Part shown: positions 1 to 7,452 of the stretch, piece after piece
Layout of the letters: each line of letters starts with the position of its first letter
Numbering within the stretch: the first letter of the stretch is position 1
Source: Allobosea psychrotolerans
Lineage (GTDB): Bacteria; Pseudomonadota; Alphaproteobacteria; Rhizobiales; Beijerinckiaceae
Reading direction: 5' to 3'
DNA: 64,000 nt
Assembly: GCF_002917105.1 (NCBI RefSeq)
Contig: NZ_PQFZ01000010.1
Span: 162,103 to 226,102 of the forward strand
Translations under genes and position numbers: made by a program
Notes under the pieces: generated by a model
Databases searched by the model: none
What the model saw: the letters and a program-made list of their open reading frames with translations, nothing else
Told to the model about the DNA's origin: nothing

Positions 1-116
1 GATTACACGCGTCATCCAGGCTACAGGGGGCCAGATGAGGCCTTTATTTATTGGGGCGGCAATGCGCAAATTCGGGTGCATTTGAACGTTCAGTAGACCG
101 AGTTTGCGGCCTTTCC
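1..116. other. Intergenic edge segment
   Basis: No gene is recognisable here. The stretch is less GC-rich than the rest of the window. Around 28-53 a GGCC-AGATGA-GGCC arrangement followed by TTTATTTATT could be a weak terminator for a plus-strand gene ending before the window, but half of its stem depends on G-U pairs. The distal end abuts the priA stop codon. Confidence 0.3.
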
Positions 117-2303
117 TTACAGAAAGCTCTGCGGATCGACATCGACCGCAACCCTGACCGAGCCTTTCGGCTTCGGCCCGCGCTTGAGCCAGGCCCGCAG
201 ATAATCCTGCAGATTGACCTCGCGCGTCGTCTTGACGATCAGCCGCACGCGGTGGCGCCCGCGCAGCACTGCGAGCGGTGCTTCCGCCGGCCCCAGCACC
301 GAGACACCATCGGGCGCATCGGCACAGCGCGCCAGCGCACGCGCATGCCCTTCCGCCTCCGCTGCCGTATTGGCCGACACGATCAAGCCGGCGAGCCTTC
401 CGAAAGGCGGCAGGCCAGCCGCCTCGCGTGACGCGGTCTCGGCGGCGTAGAACCGCTCCGGATCGCCCGAGATCAGCGCCTTCAGCACGGGGTGCCCGGG
501 ATCATGCGTCTGCAGCAGGGCGCGGCCGGGCCGTTCGCCGCGCCCGGCCCTGCCCGTCACCTGCCGCAGCACCTGGAAGGTCCGCTCGGCCGCACGCGGA
601 TCGCCCGAGGTCAGGCCGAGATCGGCATCGACCACGCCGACCAGGGTCATGCCCGGAAAGTTGTGGCCCTTGGCGACGAGCTGCGTGCCGATGACGATAT
701 CGAACTCGCCCGATGCGACCGCCATCAGCTCCTGCTTCAAGCGCTCGGTACCGCCGGGAAAATCGCTGGAGAGCACGATGCCCCGCGCCTGCGGAAACAG
801 CGTCGCGACCTCCTCGGCCAGGCGCTCGACACCCGGCCCGCAGGCCGAGAGGCTCTCAGTCGCATGGCAGGCCGGGCATTCATGCGGCCGGCGCTCGACA
901 TGGCCGCAATGATGGCAGACCAGCGCGCGCCGGAAGCGATGGTCGACCAGCCAGGCCGAGCAGTTGGGGCATTGAAAACGGTGTCCGCAATCGCGGCACA
1001 GCGTCAGCGGCGCATAGCCGCGACGGTTGAGGAAGAGCAGCGATTGCTCCTTGGCCTCCAGATTATCCCCGATCGCCTTGATCAGCGCCGCCGAGATCCA
1101 GCGCCCGCGCTCGGGCTTGTCTTGGCGCAGATCGACCAGCCCCAGCGTCGGCAATTCGCGCCCGCCGAAGCGCTCGGGCAGCTTGAGATGCGTGTAGCGC
1201 CCGCGCTCGGCATTGACGCGCGTCTCCAGCGAAGGCGTCGCCGAGGTCAGGATCACCGGCGCGTTCTCGATGCGCCCGCGCACCACAGCCATGTCGCGGG
1301 CATGATAGCTGACGCCGTCTTCCTGCTTATAGGCCGCCTCGTGCTCCTCATCGACGACGATCAGGCCGAGATCGCGATAGGGCAGGAACAGGGCCGAGCG
1401 TGCACCCGCCACCACCCTGGCCTCGCCGCTCGCGATCGCCGCCTGCAACCGCTCGCGCTTGCGGCCCGTCACGGCCGAATGCCAGAGGCCAGGCCTGACC
1501 CCGAAGCGCGCCTCAAAACGGTCGATGAACTGCGCCGTCAGCGCGATCTCCGGCATCAGGATCAGGCTCTGGCGGCCCTGCCGGATCGCTTGCGCCACCG
1601 CCTCGAAATAGACCTCGGTCTTGCCCGAGCCGGTGACCCCCTCGAGCAGGGTCACGCCGTAAGCCGCAGCCTGAACCGACGCCACGAGCTCTTTGGCCGC
1701 CGCCGCCTGCCCCTCCGACAGGACCGGCTGCGCGTGATCGGGATCGGGCATCGCCGCAACAGCGTCACGCGGCAGCGCCTCGACGCTGAAGGTGCCGGCA
1801 TCGACCAATGAATCGATCACCGCCATGCTGACCGAGGCTGCCTCCGCCAGTGCTGCCTTGCCCGTCAGCAGGCCGCCCTCGGCGGCGGCGATGGCGCGGG
1901 CTCGGGCAGGCGTCATGCGGGCGGGCGGCGCGCCGACGAGGCGGACGCCGAGCTTGGGCCGCTCCGGCGTATCGTCGGGCTGCCGACGCAGCGCCAGCGC
2001 CAGTACCGAGCCCTTGGGGGCGAGCGTGTACCAGGCGACCCAGTCGACCAGCTTCATCAAGGCGGGATCGAGCGGCGGCATATCGACCCGGCCCGTCACT
2101 CGCTTGAGATTGCCACCGCGGCCGGAGCCCAGGCTCCAGACCACGCCCACGGTCTCGCGCGGGCCGAGCGGAACCTGCACGACATCGCCGGGTCTGAGCG
2201 CGAGCCCCTCCGGCACCGCATAGCTATAGGCCTGGTCGAGCCCGAGCGGGATCAGCACGTCGACCGTGCCGCCGCCTTCCCCGCTGTTTGGCTCGTCATT
2301 CAT
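117..2303 (-). CDS. priA: Primosomal protein N' (PriA helicase)
   Basis: This is the 3'-to-5' superfamily 2 DNA helicase that restarts collapsed replication forks by loading the primosome. The 728-residue product has the family's usual length. The Walker A motif GVTGSGKT lies near residue 220 and the Walker B/DEEH box reads VVDEEH. A zinc-binding region follows with paired cysteines (CRDC, CPNC, CHHC, CPAC), and the C-terminal helicase half contains the GTQLVAKGHNFP segment. The chosen start is the ATG that gives MNDEPN. A further in-frame ATG nine codons upstream (2330) gives only an unconserved MRIDARHAA extension. The gene diverges from xerC, with about 140 bases between the two starts. 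The assignment is secure; only the start is uncertain. Confidence 0.96.
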   Translation of the reverse strand: MNDEPNSGEGGGTVDVLIPLGLDQAYSYAVPEGLALRPGDVVQVPLGPRETVGVVWSLGSGRGGNLKRVTGRVDMPPLDPALMKLVDWVAWYTLAPKGSVLALALRRQPDDTPERPKLGVRLVGAPPARMTPARARAIAAAEGGLLTGKAALAEAASVSMAVIDSLVDAGTFSVEALPRDAVAAMPDPDHAQPVLSEGQAAAAKELVASVQAAAYGVTLLEGVTGSGKTEVYFEAVAQAIRQGRQSLILMPEIALTAQFIDRFEARFGVRPGLWHSAVTGRKRERLQAAIASGEARVVAGARSALFLPYRDLGLIVVDEEHEAAYKQEDGVSYHARDMAVVRGRIENAPVILTSATPSLETRVNAERGRYTHLKLPERFGGRELPTLGLVDLRQDKPERGRWISAALIKAIGDNLEAKEQSLLFLNRRGYAPLTLCRDCGHRFQCPNCSAWLVDHRFRRALVCHHCGHVERRPHECPACHATESLSACGPGVERLAEEVATLFPQARGIVLSSDFPGGTERLKQELMAVASGEFDIVIGTQLVAKGHNFPGMTLVGVVDADLGLTSGDPRAAERTFQVLRQVTGRAGRGERPGRALLQTHDPGHPVLKALISGDPERFYAAETASREAAGLPPFGRLAGLIVSANTAAEAEGHARALARCADAPDGVSVLGPAEAPLAVLRGRHRVRLIVKTTREVNLQDYLRAWLKRGPKPKGSVRVAVDVDPQSFL

Positions 2304-2419
2304 GGCCGCGTGTCTAGCATCGATTCGCAACCTGTTAAGGCGGGAGCGTCATGCTCGCCCTTGTGGCGAGCCTCCACGTTTTGCCTTTCGACGGAATAGG
2401 CGGGGTTCAAAAGACGCGG

Positions 2420-2442
2420 ATGGTCGGGCCAGGCCCGACCAT
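2420..2442. repeat. Perfect palindrome over the xerC start
   Basis: The arms ATGGTCGGGCC and GGCCCGACCAT flank a single central A, making a perfect 23-base palindrome. The same GGTCGGG...CCCGACC hairpin core recurs at 4265-4283, so it belongs to a dispersed family of short palindromes. It contains the first bases of the ATG at 2441, a proposed xerC start codon. Confidence 0.8.
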
Positions 2443-3388
2443 GACGGCAAGGCTTGAAGACGTGAGCGATTTCGACACCCTGCGCCGCGACTGGCTCGCC
2501 CATCTGGCGAATGAGCGCCGGCTCTCGCCCAAGACGCTCGAGGCCTATGGCCGCGATCTCGGCCAGTTCTCCGCCTTTCTGGAAGGCCATCTCGGCGGCC
2601 CGGCCTCGCTGACCGACATCGCGGCGCTGAAGCCCTTCGACCTGCGCGCCTTCCTCGGCCAGCGCAGGCGCGAGAATGTCGGCAATCGCACATTGATGCG
2701 CCAACTCGCGAGCTTGCGCTCCTTCGCCCGCTTCGGCGAGCGCACCGGCAAGCTGAAAGCCGCAGCCTTCGCCGCAACGCGCGGGCCGCGCATCGGCAAA
2801 TCGCTGCCGCGCCCGCTCGACGCCCGCGCCGCCAAGGCCGTGACCCAGGTCGATATCCGTGCCGGCGAGGAACGCGAGGCCTGGGTGCTGGCGCGCGACG
2901 CCGCCGTGCTGTCGCTGCTCTATGGCTGCGGCCTGCGCATCTCGGAGGCGCTGTCGCTGACCCGCGCCCAGGCACCGACGAGTGCCGGCGACACCCTGAC
3001 GGTCATCGGCAAGGGCCAGAAGACCCGCATGGTGCCCGTGCTCCCGGTCGTGGTCACGGCCATCGCCGAATACATCGCGCTGTGTCCCTGGCGCTTGCCG
3101 CCGGATGGTCCGCTCTTCCTCGGCGTCAAGGGTGGGCCGCTCTCGCCCCGCATCATCCAGCTCGCGGTCGAGGGTCTGCGCGGCGCACTCGGCCTGCCCT
3201 CCTCGGCGACGCCGCATTCCCTGCGCCACTCCTTCGCGACCCATCTGCTGGGTCGCGGCGGCGATCTGCGCGCCATCCAGGAGCTGCTCGGCCACGCCTC
3301 GCTCTCGACGACGCAGATCTACACCCGCATCGACTCGACGCGATTGATGGCGGCTTATGACGCCGCCCATCCCCGCGCCGGGCGCTAG
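2441..3388 (+). CDS. xerC: Tyrosine recombinase XerC
   Basis: This is a site-specific recombinase that, with XerD, resolves chromosome dimers at dif before cell division. With the ATG at 2441 it has 315 residues, normal for XerC/D. An N-terminal SAM-like core-binding domain (about 13-105) precedes the catalytic domain. All expected catalytic residues are visible: R166 (CGLRISEAL), K191 (GKGQKTR), H259 and R262 (HSLRHSF), H285 (LLGHASL) and nucleophile Y294 (TQIYTR). Placement beside priA and the lack of any phage genes argue for the housekeeping recombinase; the choice of XerC over XerD rests on that context. The ATG lies in a palindrome with no clear Shine-Dalgarno sequence; an in-frame GTG at 2462 (VSDFDTL) is an alternative start. 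Confidence 0.9.
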   Translation: MTARLEDVSDFDTLRRDWLAHLANERRLSPKTLEAYGRDLGQFSAFLEGHLGGPASLTDIAALKPFDLRAFLGQRRRENVGNRTLMRQLASLRSFARFGERTGKLKAAAFAATRGPRIGKSLPRPLDARAAKAVTQVDIRAGEEREAWVLARDAAVLSLLYGCGLRISEALSLTRAQAPTSAGDTLTVIGKGQKTRMVPVLPVVVTAIAEYIALCPWRLPPDGPLFLGVKGGPLSPRIIQLAVEGLRGALGLPSSATPHSLRHSFATHLLGRGGDLRAIQELLGHASLSTTQIYTRIDSTRLMAAYDAAHPRAGR

Positions 3389-3513
3389 AGCAGGATGCGC
3401 AAAAATGGGAACCGGTTTTTCGCATTGATCCGGCTCTAACTCTTGGATGAGAGCCGGATTCAGATTTCAGACGGGATCACGAAGTGACCCCTTCTGAAAT
3501 CATACGGTTCTGA
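3389..3513. repeat. Rhizobial intergenic palindrome, family A copy 1
   Basis: This begins directly after the xerC stop. It contains the core AAAAATGGGAACCGGTTTTT followed by CGCATTGATC, and a second dyad with GAGCCGGATTCAGATTTCAG and TGAAATCAT arms. A near-identical copy lies at 21937-22063 and a shortened relative at 35801-35912. The layout, one unit per intergenic gap and always just after a gene end, fits a non-autonomous dispersed repeat that may also serve as a transcript end. Confidence 0.85.
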
Positions 3514-3612
3514 CGCGGAAAAAGCGCGAAGCCGTTCAGCCGACATTCACCTATCGCCTTGGAGGAAGGACATGGCGTTCAACCGCGAATCGCGGGACGC
3601 GGGGGATAATTC

Positions 3613-4173
3613 ATGTCTGAGCATTTCGAGCCGCCGGAAGGCGGCAACAAGAAGGTCGCGCTGCTGATCGCAGTGCTCGCGCTCATGCTGGCGCTGGCCG
3701 AAATCGGCGGCAAGCAGGCCGAGAACGAAGCCGTCGCCAAGAACATCGAGGCCTCGAATCTGTGGTCCTTCTTCCAGGCCAAGACGATCCGCAGCACCAC
3801 CTTGAGCACGGCGGCCGACGCGATGGAGATAGACCTCGCCGCCGCGACGGATGCGGCCATGCGCGAGCGCATGCAAAAGCGCATCGATGACTGGAAGAAG
3901 ACGGTCGCGCGCTATGACAGCGAGCCCTCGACCAATGAAGGCCGAAAGGAGCTGACGGTCCGCGCCAAGGCTGCCGAGCACGAGCGCGACAATCTGAAGG
4001 CGCGCAACGAGAATTTCGAGATCGCCTCGGGCCTGCTGCAGATCGGCATCGTCGTCGCCTCGGCCTCGATCATCACCGGAGTCGTCATCCTCGCCTTCGT
4101 CGGCGGCGGCCTCGGCGCCCTGGCCCTTGGCTTCATGGGCCTGGCGATGTTCGCCCCGCATCTGCTGTTCTGA
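3613..4173 (+). CDS. DUF4337 family membrane protein
   Basis: A 186-residue protein of unknown function that matches the DUF4337 pattern as I recall it. A hydrophobic helix at residues 14-33 (KVALLIAVLALMLALAEIG) follows a short charged N-terminus with the EPPEGGNKK sequence. A conserved middle segment has NLWSFFQAKTIR, and the long charged helical region (60-130) may be a coiled coil. Two further hydrophobic stretches fill residues 135-186. The likely topology is inner membrane with the charged middle region on one side. The start ATG at 3613 is preceded by GGGGGA at a good distance. It stands alone between repeats, so context says nothing about its role. Confidence 0.8.
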   Translation: MSEHFEPPEGGNKKVALLIAVLALMLALAEIGGKQAENEAVAKNIEASNLWSFFQAKTIRSTTLSTAADAMEIDLAAATDAAMRERMQKRIDDWKKTVARYDSEPSTNEGRKELTVRAKAAEHERDNLKARNENFEIASGLLQIGIVVASASIITGVVILAFVGGGLGALALGFMGLAMFAPHLLF

Positions 4174-4254
4174 GGCAGAGTTTCACCGCCCATCCGCGCC
4201 GGCATCCTGGGCGGAGCCCTCGGGGGATAAACTCCGCGGAGACCCGGGATCTGA

Positions 4255-4395
4255 AGCGCGTCCCGGTCGGGCTTGACCCGACCATCTCGTAAACCAGAGC
4301 ACTCTGGTCATGAGATTCTCGGGACAAGCCCGAGAATGACGCTCTGCGATGGATCCCGGATCGGCGCGGCTTCGCACTTGTCCGGAATGACGGCG
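4255..4395. repeat. Intergenic palindrome cluster, family C variant
   Basis: Between the DUF4337 gene and the end of leuD lie several short dyads: GGTCGGG/CCCGACC (4265-4283), CCAGAG/CTCTGG (4294-4307), and ATTCTCGGG/CCCGAGAAT (4315-4337). These are followed by GATGGATCCCGG and GGAATGACGGCG. The last two motifs recur in the copies at 20386-20486 and 40333-40443. Convergent genes flank it, so a bidirectional transcript-end role is possible. Confidence 0.7.
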
Positions 4396-4409
4396 TATTT
4401 CCACCGGGT

Positions 4410-5030
4410 TCAGGCTTTCGCTGACGGCCGCGCCCATGGCCGCTTGGCGCCGTCGGCGTCGCGAAATCGCGCGATCTCACCAGCAAAAGACCGCGTCACG
4501 TCGATATCGTCCCAGCCATTGAGCAATTGCTCGCGCCAGACCGGGTCGATCGCGAAGGTGACCGCGCGATTGCCCCAGGCAACCGTCTGCTCCGCGAGAT
4601 CGACGCTGACCGGCAGGTCTGGCGTCGCGCTCAGGGCCGCCAGCAGATCCTCGATATCGGCCTCGTCGAGCACAGCCGGCAAAAGCCCGTTCTTGACCGC
4701 ATTGGACGCGAAGATGTCGCCGAAGGTCGGCGCCAGCACGACGCGGACGCCATGGTCGGCCAGCGCATAGACGGCGGCCTCCCGCGACGAGCCCGAGCCG
4801 AAATTGCGCCGCGCCACCACGATCTCGGCACCGCGCCAGACCGGACGGTTGAGGGGAAAATCGGGTTTCTCGACCCCGGCCTCGTCGCGACGCAGGTCGT
4901 GCAGCAGAAAGCCGCCATAGCCCTCCGAACGCGGCCGCTTCATGAAACGGGCCGGGATCAATTGGTCGGTATCGACGCCGGCGAGGCCGAGCGGGCAAGC
5001 GGGGCCGCTGACCTGGGTCAGGGGCTTCAC
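4410..5030 (-). CDS. leuD: LeuD-like aconitase-family small subunit
   Basis: Small (swivel-domain) subunit of a two-subunit hydro-lyase of the isopropylmalate isomerase family, 206 residues. DTDQLIPARFMK near residue 20 and the NFGSGSSRE loop near 77-84 define the family. Two features are unlike typical leucine-biosynthesis LeuD: the substrate loop reads PRSEGYGGFLLHDLR instead of a GLFADWRY-like sequence, and the residue after GSSRE is Ala85 where His is usual. The gene overlaps leuC by four bases (ATGA). A divergent GntR regulator and a nearby C-C lyase gene suggest a catabolic hydratase, for example of a maleate or malate derivative, rather than leucine synthesis; that is inference. The gene symbol denotes family only. 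Confidence 0.8.
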   Translation of the reverse strand: MKPLTQVSGPACPLGLAGVDTDQLIPARFMKRPRSEGYGGFLLHDLRRDEAGVEKPDFPLNRPVWRGAEIVVARRNFGSGSSREAAVYALADHGVRVVLAPTFGDIFASNAVKNGLLPAVLDEADIEDLLAALSATPDLPVSVDLAEQTVAWGNRAVTFAIDPVWREQLLNGWDDIDVTRSFAGEIARFRDADGAKRPWARPSAKA

Positions 5031-6484
5031 GACCGGCCCTCCAGCATCGGCCGGACATCGGTGAGATGCCCGGTCACCGCCGCAGCGGCAACCATGGCCG
5101 GCGACATCAGATGGGTGCGGGCGCCCGGCCCTTGCCGGCCGCGGAAATTACGGTTCGTCGTCGAGGCGCAGCGCTCGCCGGAGGGCACGCTGTCGCCGTT
5201 CATGCCGACGCACATCGAGCAGCCGGATTCGACCCATTCGAGCCCGGCCGCGATGAAGATGCGATCGAGCCCCTCCTCTTCGGCCTGCCGCTTCACTTGG
5301 CTCGAGCCCGGCGAGACCAAGCCCGGCACGCGCGCCTTGCGGCCCGCGAGCACGCTTGCCGCCGCGCGCAGATCCTCGATGCGGGCATTGGTGCAGGAGC
5401 CGATGAAGACGCGGTCGACCGCGATCTCGCTCAGCTTCTGCCCCGGCCGCAACCCCATATAGGCGAGTGCATCGCGCATGGCGGCGGCGCGACCGTCATC
5501 GGCGAGCGCAGCGGGATCGGGCACGCTGGCGCCGATCGGCAGCGCATCCTCCGGGCTCGTCCCCCAGGTGACGATGGGGGCGATCGCGCCTGCATCGATC
5601 CTGATCTCGTGATCGAAGACGGCATCCGCATCGCTCGGCAGCTCGCGCCACGCGCCGATGCCAGCTTCCAGCGCTGCTCCCTTGGGTGCGTAAGGCTTGC
5701 CCGCGATCCAGCGGAAAGTCGTCTCGTCGGGCGCGATCAGCCCGCAGCGTGCGCCTGCCTCGATCGACATGTTGCACATGGTCATGCGGCCCGCCATCGA
5801 GAGCGCCCGCACCGCCTCGCCGGCATATTCGACAGCATGGCCGCGCGCCCCGTCCGCGCCGATCTTCGCGATGATGCTGAGGATGAAGTCCTTGGCGCCG
5901 ACGCCGGGAGCAGGTGTGCCGTCTATGCTGATGCGCATGCGCCGCGGCTTCTTCTGCCAGAGCGTCTGCGTCATCAGCACATGCGCGACCTCCGAGGCGC
6001 CGATGCCGAAGGCATAGGCCCCGAAGGCGCCATGGGTCGAGGTATGGCTGTCGCCACAGACCATGGTCAGCCCCGGCAGCGTCAGCCCCTGCTCGGGGCC
6101 GACGACATGGACGATGCCCTGGCGCGGATCGTTCAGCCCGAAGAGCGTCACGTCATGGCGCGCCGTATTCGCCTCCAGATCGTCGATCATCCGGGCGATC
6201 TCAGGATTGGCGATGTGATCGCGGCCGCGCGTCGGCACGTAGTGGTCGGCGATGCCGAAGGTCAGGCCGGGCTCGGCCACCACCCCGTTGCGGCCCGCGA
6301 CTTGCGCAAAGGCGTGAAACGAACCTTCATGCACGAAATGCCGATCGATCCAGATCAGCGCATCGCCTGACGGCCGCTCGACGACGACATGGGCGTCCCA
6401 GAGCTTGTCGAACAGCGTACGCGGTCCGGCTTCGGACCTGCTTACGCTCCCAGGCGTTCCCGCGGTCATGGTTGCGGCTGTCAT
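5027..6484 (-). CDS. leuC: LeuC-like aconitase-family large subunit
   Basis: Large, iron-sulphur subunit of the same heterodimeric hydro-lyase, 485 residues from the preferred ATG. The [4Fe-4S] ligands are present: C364 in GSCTNARIEDLR, and C422 and C425 in GCSMC. The substrate-binding GERCASTTNRNFRGRQG segment (about 436-452) and the N-terminal DRHFVHEGS and CGDSHTSTHGAFG motifs are intact, so the enzyme should be active. The ATG at 6484 has a purine-rich GAGAGGGTGGG upstream; an ATG at 6520 would add 12 unconserved residues. It leads a two-gene operon with leuD, divergent from a GntR/UTRA gene. Family membership is sure; isopropylmalate specificity is doubtful because of the small-subunit differences and the setting. 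Confidence 0.85.
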   Translation of the reverse strand: MTAATMTAGTPGSVSRSEAGPRTLFDKLWDAHVVVERPSGDALIWIDRHFVHEGSFHAFAQVAGRNGVVAEPGLTFGIADHYVPTRGRDHIANPEIARMIDDLEANTARHDVTLFGLNDPRQGIVHVVGPEQGLTLPGLTMVCGDSHTSTHGAFGAYAFGIGASEVAHVLMTQTLWQKKPRRMRISIDGTPAPGVGAKDFILSIIAKIGADGARGHAVEYAGEAVRALSMAGRMTMCNMSIEAGARCGLIAPDETTFRWIAGKPYAPKGAALEAGIGAWRELPSDADAVFDHEIRIDAGAIAPIVTWGTSPEDALPIGASVPDPAALADDGRAAAMRDALAYMGLRPGQKLSEIAVDRVFIGSCTNARIEDLRAAASVLAGRKARVPGLVSPGSSQVKRQAEEEGLDRIFIAAGLEWVESGCSMCVGMNGDSVPSGERCASTTNRNFRGRQGPGARTHLMSPAMVAAAAVTGHLTDVRPMLEGRS

Positions 6485-6527
6485 CGGACCCACCCTCTCC
6501 ACGCCGATGATAGCGGCCACACGACGC

Positions 6528-6572
6528 TTGACGCAAGCAAGTTGTCCTATACGCTATACAGCTAGATGTCCT
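6528..6572. promoter_or_regulatory. Candidate leuC/GntR divergent control region
   Basis: In the 126-base gap between the two divergent starts there is an AT-richer patch. TGTCCTATAC (6544-6553) and TGTCCTGATG (6568-6577) form a spaced direct repeat, and CTATACGCTATAC (6547-6559) contains two TATAC units. TTGACG at 6528-6533 could be a -35 element, but no -10 sits at an ideal distance. UTRA-type GntR proteins commonly bind TATAC-containing sites, so this is a plausible operator; that is inference. Confidence 0.35.
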
Positions 6573-6610
6573 GATGGGCAGTCAGATCATTCGCCATTGA
6601 AAGGCCGCGC

Positions 6611-7384
6611 GTGGACGCTTCGCTCGAACCCCTCAAGGCGCGACGCATCTATCTGCTGCTGCGTGAGCGCATCGCCAGCGGCGAGATTTCGCCCGGCACC
6701 CGCCTGGCGAGCGAGCCCGCCCTGGCACTGCAGCACGGTGTCTCGCGCGTCACCATCCGTCGCGCGCTCGACAGCCTCGCGACGGACGGCCTGATCGATC
6801 GTCGCGTCGGCGCCGGCACCTTCGTGCGCGAGCCCGAGGCGCCCCGGCCGATCGTTGCGGATTTCTCGAACATGCTGACCCATCTGGTCGAGATGGGTCG
6901 CCGCACCGGCGTGCGCCTGCTCGCCTTCTCCTATGTCCAGCCGCCCGAGGCCGTGGCCCAGGCGCTCGCGCTTGGCTCGGGCGAGCGCACCCAGCGCTCG
7001 GTCCGCGTCCGCCTGATCGACGGCAAGCCCTTCTCCTATCTGACGACGCATGTGCCCGAGCGCATCGGCCTGACCTATTCGGAAGCCGATCTCGCGACCG
7101 TGCCGCTGCTGACGCTGCTCGAACGCTCCGGCGCCTTGGTCGAGCGCGCCAGCCAGGCGATCAGCGCGACCCTGGCCGGCCCCGATGTCGCCGAGGCGCT
7201 CGGCCTTGAGATCGGCTCGCCGCTCCTGTCCCTGACGCGCGTCGTCCTCGGGCCTGACGGCAGCGGCGTCGAGCATCTGCATGCGCTCTATCGGCCCGAC
7301 CGCTACTCCTTCCAGATGGAACTCCACCGCGCCGGCGAGGCCGGCGAGAGGCGCTGGTCGCCCGTGCCGGCCAAGGCCGGCTGA
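6611..7384 (+). CDS. GntR family regulator with UTRA domain
   Basis: A 257-residue one-component transcription factor of the HutC/UTRA subfamily. The N-terminal winged helix (about 8-75) includes IASGEISPGTRLASEPALA and the recognition helix region HGVSRVTIRRALDSL, followed by RRVGAGTFV. The C-terminal UTRA ligand domain (about 90-240) ends in LHALYRPDRYSFQMEL, where effector-binding residues usually sit. The start is GTG at 6611. It lies upstream of the transporter/catabolic run on the same strand and diverges from leuCD, so it probably senses the imported compound or an intermediate and controls both directions. Confidence 0.9.
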   Translation: MDASLEPLKARRIYLLLRERIASGEISPGTRLASEPALALQHGVSRVTIRRALDSLATDGLIDRRVGAGTFVREPEAPRPIVADFSNMLTHLVEMGRRTGVRLLAFSYVQPPEAVAQALALGSGERTQRSVRVRLIDGKPFSYLTTHVPERIGLTYSEADLATVPLLTLLERSGALVERASQAISATLAGPDVAEALGLEIGSPLLSLTRVVLGPDGSGVEHLHALYRPDRYSFQMELHRAGEAGERRWSPVPAKAG

Positions 7385-7452
7385 TCGCTCGAGACAAGCC
7401 CGGCGCGAGACCGGGCCCGACGCACTGCAAACAGAACAGAGGAGAACGTGAC

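Noticed and set aside
492..1811. Long open frame on the strand opposite priA, and similar ones at 14552-16258, 27407-29452, 57870-59783, 60090-61586 and 62239-63942
   Set aside because: These lie antisense to securely identified genes, have Arg/Asp/Gly-biased composition typical of shadow frames in high-GC DNA, and show no domain I recognise.
2441..3388. Phage or genomic-island integrase
   Set aside because: Length, motifs and the priA neighbour fit housekeeping XerC; there is no tRNA, att-like direct repeat or phage gene nearby.
4410..6484. Plain leucine biosynthesis operon
   Set aside because: No leuA or leuB nearby, divergent GntR regulator, altered small-subunit loop and catabolic surroundings; kept as a family name only.
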